DNA of 64,000 nt from Geothrix sp. 21YS21S-2 (lineage in GTDB: Bacteria > Acidobacteriota > Holophagae > Holophagales > Holophagaceae), in the NCBI RefSeq assembly GCF_030846775.1, contig NZ_CP132910.1, forward strand, positions 1,708,001 through 1,772,000, written 5' to 3'. Positions 56,266 through 64,000 of this stretch are shown in pieces (the first letter of the stretch is position 1; each line of letters starts with the position of its first letter). The notes under the pieces were generated by a model that saw only the letters and a program-made list of their open reading frames with translations, did no database searches and was not told the origin of the DNA. The translations under genes and the position numbers were made by a program.

Positions 56266-57705
56266 ATGAAGCAGCTCGTCCAGATCGTCATCTTCGGGGC
56301 CAGCGGAGACCTGGCGGTGCGGAAACTGGTGCCGGCGCTCCTGGCCCTGGCGGCCAAGGGCGCCGCGAACCTGCAGCTTGTGGGCACGGCCCGCAGGCCC
56401 TACACCGACGGCGAGTTCCGGGCCACCCTCCGGGAGCGGCTCGCGCCCGGTGAGCAGACGGCCCTCGACGCCTTCGCGGAAAGGGTCCACTACGTGCAGG
56501 GGGACGCGGAGGCCGACCTCCAGCCCCTCGAAAGGCGCCTGGCCGAACTCGCCGGGGGCGCCCCGGCGGGCCGGATCTTCTACCTCTCCCTGAAGCCGGA
56601 CCTCTTCGTGCCGGTGCTGGAGAACCTGGGCCGGACCGGCCTCCTCGAGGGCGATCCCTGGCGGCGGGTGATCGTCGAGAAGCCCTTCGGCCACGACCTC
56701 GCCTCGGCCCGGGCCCTGAACGGGACCCTCCACCGGGTGGCCCGGGAGGGGCAGATCTACCGGATCGATCATTACCTGGGCAAGGAAACCGTCCAGAACC
56801 TCTTCGCCTTCCGCTTCAACAACGCGATCTTCGAGCCCCTGTGGAACCGCCGCCACATCGAGCTGGTGCAGATCACGGTGGCCGAGGAGCTGGGGGTGGA
56901 GAAGGGCCGGGCCGGCTACTACGACTCGGTGGGCGCCCTGCGCGACATGGTGCAGAACCACATGCTCCAGATCCTCGCCCTGATCGCCATGGAGCCCCCC
57001 TCGTCCCTGGACCCCGAGACCCTGCGGGACCAGAAGGTGGCCGCCCTCAAGGCCCTGCGCTTCCCCGACGGCGACCCAGCCGTGAGGGCGCGCTACACCG
57101 CGGGCGAGTCGGACGGCCGCCCCGTCCCGGGCTACCTCCAGGAGGAGGGGGTCGGGCCGGATTCGCAGGCCGAGACCTTCGTGGCCCTGCGCGCGGAAGT
57201 GGCGAACTGGCGCTGGGGAGGCGTGCCGTTCCTCCTGCGCCACGGCAAGCGCATGCCCAAGCGCTTCACTGAGGTGAAGGTGCAGTTCAGGGTGCCCCCC
57301 ATCCAGCTCTTCGACGCCTTCGCCGGGGCCCCCGCGGTGGAGGGCATGGCCTGCCAGCTGCGTCCCAACCACCTCACGCTCAGCGTGCAGCCCCGGGAGG
57401 CCATGGCCCTGGGCTTCGGCGTGAAGGTGCCCGGCCCCGGCATGGTCATGACGCCGGCGGAACTGGCCTTCGATTACCACGACCGGTTCGGGGGGCAGAC
57501 CGCCCCGGCCTACGAGCGCCTGCTCCTGGACGCCATCAACGGCGATCCCTCCCTCTTCCTGCGCAACGACGAGGTGGAGGCCGCCTGGAGCGCCGTGGAC
57601 ACCATCCGGGCCCAGCCGTTGCTGGAGTATCCCGCGGGCACCTGGGGGCCGGCCGAGGCGGACCGGCTCTTCCACGGCTGCGAAGGGGGCTGGTCCCATG
57701 GTTGA
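56266..57705 (+). CDS. zwf: glucose-6-phosphate 1-dehydrogenase
   Basis: First enzyme of the oxidative pentose phosphate pathway, 479 aa. N-terminal dinucleotide fold VIFGASGDLAVRKLVPAL, VIVEKPFGHDLASA, and the active-site RIDHYLGKETVQNL with catalytic His. VQFRVPP and AFDYHDRF are also present. GGAG lies upstream of ATG 56266 at good spacing. pgl overlaps its end by eight bases, so synthesis of the two is coupled. Confidence 0.97.
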   Translation: MKQLVQIVIFGASGDLAVRKLVPALLALAAKGAANLQLVGTARRPYTDGEFRATLRERLAPGEQTALDAFAERVHYVQGDAEADLQPLERRLAELAGGAPAGRIFYLSLKPDLFVPVLENLGRTGLLEGDPWRRVIVEKPFGHDLASARALNGTLHRVAREGQIYRIDHYLGKETVQNLFAFRFNNAIFEPLWNRRHIELVQITVAEELGVEKGRAGYYDSVGALRDMVQNHMLQILALIAMEPPSSLDPETLRDQKVAALKALRFPDGDPAVRARYTAGESDGRPVPGYLQEEGVGPDSQAETFVALRAEVANWRWGGVPFLLRHGKRMPKRFTEVKVQFRVPPIQLFDAFAGAPAVEGMACQLRPNHLTLSVQPREAMALGFGVKVPGPGMVMTPAELAFDYHDRFGGQTAPAYERLLLDAINGDPSLFLRNDEVEAAWSAVDTIRAQPLLEYPAGTWGPAEADRLFHGCEGGWSHG

Positions 57706-58354
57706 CGTGGTCCGCACCGGAACGCCCCTGCCGGAGGCCGCCGCCCTCCTGCGCGAGGCCCTGGAGGCCCTGCCCCGGCCGCGCCTGGGGGTCTCGGGCG
57801 GCAGCGCCGCGGCGGTGCTGGGGCTGGCCCGCGCGGCCCTGGGGCCCCGGTGGCGCCAGGTGCGCCTGACCTGGGTGGACGAGCGGCGGGTGCCCTTTTC
57901 CGACCCGGACTCCAACCGGGGCGAGGCCTACCGGCTGGGCTTCCTGGACCCCGCCGATCCGCCGGCCGCGGAACTGCCCCTGTTCCTGGACGGGGAGACC
58001 GCGCCCGGGGCCTGCCGCCGGGTGGAGGCGGCCCTGGACGCGGACTTCGGGGGGGGCCTGGACGTGCTGCTCCTGGGCCTGGGGGAGGACGGCCATTCGG
58101 CGTCCCTCTTTCCCGGCCGCCCCTGGCCCCCGGACCGGGTCCACGCCGTGGACGCGAGCCCCAAGCCGCCCCCCGGCCGCATGACCCTGGGCCGGGACCT
58201 GCTGGCCGCCGTCCCCGTCGCCATCCTGATGGCGTCGGGCGCCGCCAAGGCGCCGGCCCTGCGCAGGCTGCTCCAGGGGGACCCCGCCCTGCCCGCCAGC
58301 GGCTTCCGGGGCCTGACGGTGGTCACCGATCTGCAAGGAGTTACCCATGAATAG
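57698..58354 (+). CDS. pgl: 6-phosphogluconolactonase
   Basis: Hydrolyses 6-phosphogluconolactone to 6-phosphogluconate, 218 aa. Features of the glucosamine-6-phosphate isomerase-like fold: LGVSGGSAAAVLGLA, LTWVDERRVPFSDPDSN and LLGLGEDGHSASLFPG with the conserved Asp/His. It overlaps zwf at its start and gnd at its end by eight bases each. This is a small member of the family but has all the motifs. Confidence 0.94.
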   Translation: MVDVVRTGTPLPEAAALLREALEALPRPRLGVSGGSAAAVLGLARAALGPRWRQVRLTWVDERRVPFSDPDSNRGEAYRLGFLDPADPPAAELPLFLDGETAPGACRRVEAALDADFGGGLDVLLLGLGEDGHSASLFPGRPWPPDRVHAVDASPKPPPGRMTLGRDLLAAVPVAILMASGAAKAPALRRLLQGDPALPASGFRGLTVVTDLQGVTHE

Positions 58355-59735
58355 CGAAATCGGCGTCATCGGACTGGGCGTCATGGGCGCCAACCTCGCC
58401 CGGAACCTCGCCGGCCGCGGCTACGCGGTGGCCGGCTACGACCGCAACCCCGAAGCGGGCCGGAAGCTGGCCGCGGACCACCCCGAGGCCGGCATCGCGG
58501 TGGCGGAGACGCCGGAGGCCTTCGTGGCCTCCCTGGAGCGCCCCAGGAGGATCCTCCTCATGGTGAACGCCGGCCCCGCCGTGGACGCCGTCATCGCCCA
58601 GCTGGACCCCCTGCTGGAGGCCGGCGACGTGCTTGCGGACGCCGGCAACAGCCACTTCACCGACACCGACCGGCGCATCGGAGCGGAACGGGCCTGGTCC
58701 TTCATGGGCATGGGCGTCTCCGGCGGCGAGGAGGGCGCCCTGAAGGGCCCGGCCATCATGCCCGGCGGGGACCATGCGGCCTTCGAGACCCTTCGCCCCT
58801 ACCTGGAGGCCATGGCCGCCCGCTCCGCCTCCGGCCCCTGCGTGGCGTACTGCGGCGCGGGCTCCGCGGGCCACTTCGTCAAGATGGTCCACAACGGCAT
58901 CGAGTACGGCGACATGCAGCTCATCGCCGAGACCGCCTTCCTCCTGCGCCGGGGCCTGGGCCTGACCGCGCCCGGCGCCGCGCAGGTCTTCGAGGACTGG
59001 AACCGCGGGGAGCTGGACAGCTACCTGGTGGAGATCACCGCCCGCATCCTGCGCACCCCCGACCCCCAGAGCTCCGGCTTCCTGGTGGACGCCATCCTCG
59101 ACCAGGCCGGCCAGAAGGGCACCGGCGCCTGGACGGTGCTGGCCGCCGCCGAAGCGGGCGTCCCCATCCCCACCATCGCCGCCGCCGTGGAGGCCCGGAG
59201 CCTCAGCTCCGCCCGCCCGCGCCGCCTGGCCGCGGCCGGCCTCTTCCCCGCCGAGGCCGCAGCCCTGCCCGGGATCTCCCTGGACGACCTGCGGGACGCC
59301 CTCTACGCCTCCAAGATCGCCAGCTACGCCCAGGGCTTCGACCTCCTGCGCGCCGCCAGCGCGAGCCGCGGCTACGGCACCGAGCTTTCCGAAATGGCCC
59401 GCATCTGGACCGCCGGCTGCATCATCCGCGCCCGGTTCCTGGAGGACGTGCGCGAGGCGTTCCTGAAGCCCCCCGTCCCGGACCTGCTGGCCTTCGCCCC
59501 CTTCTTCGCCGGGGAGCTGCGCCGGCGGGAACCCGCGTGGCGCCGGGTGGTGTCGGCGGGGGTGCTCGCGGGCCTGCCCATTCCGGGCCTGTCGGCCTCC
59601 CTGGCCTGGTTCGACACCCTGCGGGAGGGGCGCGGCACCGCGTCGATGATCCAGGCGCAGAGGGACTTCTTCGGGGCGCACACCTACGAGCGCTTCGACC
59701 GGCCGGGGGTGGCCGTGCACACGCAGTGGACGTGA
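58347..59735 (+). CDS. gnd: 6-phosphogluconate dehydrogenase, decarboxylating
   Basis: Converts 6-phosphogluconate to ribulose 5-phosphate with CO2 release, 462 aa. GVIGLGVMGANLARNLAGRG binds the cofactor, GVSGGEEGALKGPAIMPGG binds substrate, and the catalytic Lys is in GHFVKMVHNGIEYGDMQLI. DQAGQKGTGAW and the C-terminal ASMIQAQRDFFGAHTYER are also diagnostic. The Asn-Arg after the first strand (YDRNPEAGRK) is consistent with NADP preference. ATG 58347 overlaps pgl by eight bases, with GGAG upstream. Confidence 0.97.
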   Translation: MNSEIGVIGLGVMGANLARNLAGRGYAVAGYDRNPEAGRKLAADHPEAGIAVAETPEAFVASLERPRRILLMVNAGPAVDAVIAQLDPLLEAGDVLADAGNSHFTDTDRRIGAERAWSFMGMGVSGGEEGALKGPAIMPGGDHAAFETLRPYLEAMAARSASGPCVAYCGAGSAGHFVKMVHNGIEYGDMQLIAETAFLLRRGLGLTAPGAAQVFEDWNRGELDSYLVEITARILRTPDPQSSGFLVDAILDQAGQKGTGAWTVLAAAEAGVPIPTIAAAVEARSLSSARPRRLAAAGLFPAEAAALPGISLDDLRDALYASKIASYAQGFDLLRAASASRGYGTELSEMARIWTAGCIIRARFLEDVREAFLKPPVPDLLAFAPFFAGELRRREPAWRRVVSAGVLAGLPIPGLSASLAWFDTLREGRGTASMIQAQRDFFGAHTYERFDRPGVAVHTQWT

Positions 59736-59753
59736 CGGGGAATCCCGCCCGGG

Positions 59754-60428
59754 CTAGGCGCCCCACCCTTCCGCCGTCCGGAAGCTGAAGAAGGTGTCGA
59801 TCCCCAGGATCAGATGGTCGGAAAGGGGGACGCCCAGCGTTCTGCCGGCTTCCCGCAGGCGGCGGGTGAGCATCCGGTCCTCGCTGCTCGGGTTCACGTC
59901 GTTGCTCGGGTGGTTGTGGTACCCGATGGCGGACACGGCTCCGAAGCGAAGGGCTTCCCGGTAGAACTCGCGCGGGGAAATCAGGGTGGCATTGCTCAGG
60001 CCGTGGCTGAGGATCCGGTCCGCGATCAGCGCGCCCCTGCCGTTGAGAGCCAGCAGGCCGAACCGTTCCTCCGTCCAGCCCTGGCTGCGCGGCAGCAGAT
60101 AATCCCCCGCTGCCCTGGGCGAATTGAGGCGAGGCGGGTCCTGCCTCCGGCGGGCCCGCCGCGCCAGCTCCAGGCTTGCCCATAACTGACCGGCCCTGGC
60201 GGGCCCGATCCCGGGGAACCGGTCCCAATCCGCAAGCCCGAGACCGAGGAAGCCGTGCAGCCCCCCGCACGTGGTGAGCATGGCCTGGCCCAGTTCAACG
60301 GCGCTCCGGCCCTTCAGGCCGGATCCCCAGATCAGGGCCAGCACCTCGGCATCACTCAAATGCTCGCCAAACCCGGCGAAAAGCCGTTCGCGGGGCCGCT
60401 GGTCCTGCGAAAGGTCATGTAATTTCAT
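59754..60428 (-). CDS. radC: RadC-family JAB-domain protein
   Basis: A 224-aa RadC/UPF0758 protein. An N-terminal helix-hairpin-helix region (about 1-95, including LADWDRFPGIGPARAGQL) precedes a JAB metalloprotease-like domain. The zinc site is GYHNHPSNDVNPSSED, where Asn replaces the more usual Gly. Historically called a DNA-repair protein, it has an unproven role. ATG 60428 is chosen because the frame upstream lacks coding character. It converges with gnd, 18 bases apart. Confidence 0.9.
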   Translation of the reverse strand: MKLHDLSQDQRPRERLFAGFGEHLSDAEVLALIWGSGLKGRSAVELGQAMLTTCGGLHGFLGLGLADWDRFPGIGPARAGQLWASLELARRARRRQDPPRLNSPRAAGDYLLPRSQGWTEERFGLLALNGRGALIADRILSHGLSNATLISPREFYREALRFGAVSAIGYHNHPSNDVNPSSEDRMLTRRLREAGRTLGVPLSDHLILGIDTFFSFRTAEGWGA

Positions 60429-60616
60429 GAAAACCACCACGCTGCATCGTGCCCGGCCACGGGAAGACCCCTTGGCCACCGGGGCATTCCCGTTAGATGC
60501 CGGCATCGGGGGCCCCAACCGATGGCGGCGTGGCCGACGGGGCCGGCCGAAGGGATGCCTGATTTGGGTTCCACCCATCCGCCCGCTAGAATGCAAAAGG
60601 GGGTATCCGAAGGGTG

Positions 60617-61045
60617 ATGGCGCACTGGGGCAGTTTGTGGCTGCTGCTGGCCTTGGTTGCCAGCATGCTCGGCGTCGGTTCAACACCGACGGCCGGAAGC
60701 TGGCCCTCCGGCGCCCCAACCGCCATCCACGGCTGGGCATCCCATCCGCATTCGATCCTGGTGGAACCCCCCGGCGAGCGAGCCTCGGCCAAGGCCCCCT
60801 TCGGAGCCTCGTCCGGCCGAAGCAACCTCGCCCTGCAGAAGAAGCGGGCCACGGACGGGGACGGCGCTCCTCCGAAGGGGCGGCAGGGCTCGGCGTTCCT
60901 GCCCTCGATCTTCCCGATTGAACCGTGCTCCAGCGGGGATCCGGGCCCCATGGACCAGCCTCGTCCCCAATGGACGGTCCACCAGGGACTCGAGCCTGAA
61001 CAGGGCGGCCAAAACGGTCCGCCGAGCGGAATGGCGAACGCCTGA
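60617..61045 (+). CDS. hypothetical secreted protein
   Basis: A 142-aa frame from ATG 60617 with a plausible signal peptide (LWLLLALVASMLGVGSTPTA). The rest is low-complexity, rich in Pro, Gly and Ser, with few charged clusters and a single Cys, and has no recognisable domain. Codons mostly end in C or G but less consistently than in neighbours. AAGGG lies very close to the start. It lies between radC and secDF on the secDF strand. It could be a small exported protein or a chance open frame opposite nothing else. Confidence 0.45.
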   Translation: MAHWGSLWLLLALVASMLGVGSTPTAGSWPSGAPTAIHGWASHPHSILVEPPGERASAKAPFGASSGRSNLALQKKRATDGDGAPPKGRQGSAFLPSIFPIEPCSSGDPGPMDQPRPQWTVHQGLEPEQGGQNGPPSGMANA

Positions 61046-61104
61046 AGCTCCATGCGCCGGGCGGAGCCCGGCGCCTGTTCCATCCCCATTTGGCGGAGTT
61101 TGCC

Positions 61105-63900
<2,796 letters not shown>

Positions 63901-63904
63901 ACCG

Positions 63905-63939
63905 CCGGGCGGCGCCGGCCTTCGCCCGGCGCCGCCCGG
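63905..63939 (+). terminator. strong hairpin after secDF without T-run
   Basis: A perfect 14-bp GC stem (CCGGGCGGCGCCGG / CCGGCGCCGCCCGG) with a seven-base loop starts four bases after the secDF stop. There is no T-run, so it may be a processing or partial termination site before the next gene. Confidence 0.5.
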
Positions 63940-63960
63940 AACTTCCCTCCGGAGGATCCC

Positions 63961-64000
63961 GTGCTCATCGCCCTCGCCCCGACCAGTTCACCCGCCATCC
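63961..64000 (+). CDS. start of an unidentified gene, cut by the window edge
   Basis: GTG 63961 with GGAGG five bases upstream opens a frame beginning MLIALAPTSSPAI that runs off the end. Same strand as secDF, 60 bases later. Too short to identify. Confidence 0.5.
   Translation, partial: MLIALAPTSSPAI

Overview
The window is GC-rich DNA with strong C/G preference at third codon positions. Its gene content is Gram-negative: Mla lipid transport, SecDF, a MacAB-like pump, OmpA-like and DUF3857 proteins, a c-haem chemoreceptor and LanB. I infer a free-living Acidobacteriota bacterium, most likely class Holophagae (Geothrix/Mesoterricola-like). No rRNA or ribosomal protein gene is present to prove this.

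Layout. 1-4.2 kb: an mlaE-mlaF-mlaD operon whose MlaD ends in an OmpA-like domain, behind a secreted vanadium-haloperoxidase/PAP2-like protein. 4.4-9.8 kb: hybrid histidine kinase, DUF2461 protein, pgi, CBS-pair protein. 9.9-16.4 kb: truA-nadE, HU, fliL-fliN, thiD and an unrecognised 390-aa partner. 16.4-24.3 kb: aldo/keto reductase with atypical codons, a rel-nudix-small membrane protein-yihY operon, moeA, and a chemoreceptor with a CxxCH sensor.

24.3-30.1 kb is the most notable region. A full-length lanthipeptide-type dehydratase (LanB) is divergent from a LytS-type kinase and a LytTR regulator. Upstream of the kinase, on its strand, lies a 59-codon gene too short for ordinary ORF calling. 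It has a good Shine-Dalgarno sequence and encodes a cysteine-free peptide with a Thr-rich C-terminus. The divergent promoter region holds two oppositely oriented pairs of LytTR-type direct repeats with 12- and 13-bp spacers. I read this as a self-regulated RiPP system making a dehydrated, non-lanthionine peptide. No LanC or dedicated exporter is visible.

30.2-38.3 kb: tRNA-Ser(GCU), M4 metalloprotease, long-chain acyl-CoA ligase, tRNA-Ser(UGA), and two overlapping DUF3857/transglutaminase-fold genes, one lacking the catalytic Cys. 38.9-47.2 kb: V4R-type sigma-54 activator, HEAT-repeat protein, PilZ protein, a three-gene MacAB-like efflux system, and a cystathionine gamma-synthase-type enzyme behind a SAM-I riboswitch. 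47.6-53.8 kb: a DUF3516 helicase followed by nested mobile DNA. A group II intron interrupts one arm of a long palindrome, and an ISL3-family element with near-perfect 8-bp target duplications and an internal 92-bp hairpin lies just beyond it. 53.8-64 kb: apt, an exporter, the zwf-pgl-gnd oxidative pentose phosphate operon, radC, a small secreted protein and a fused secDF.
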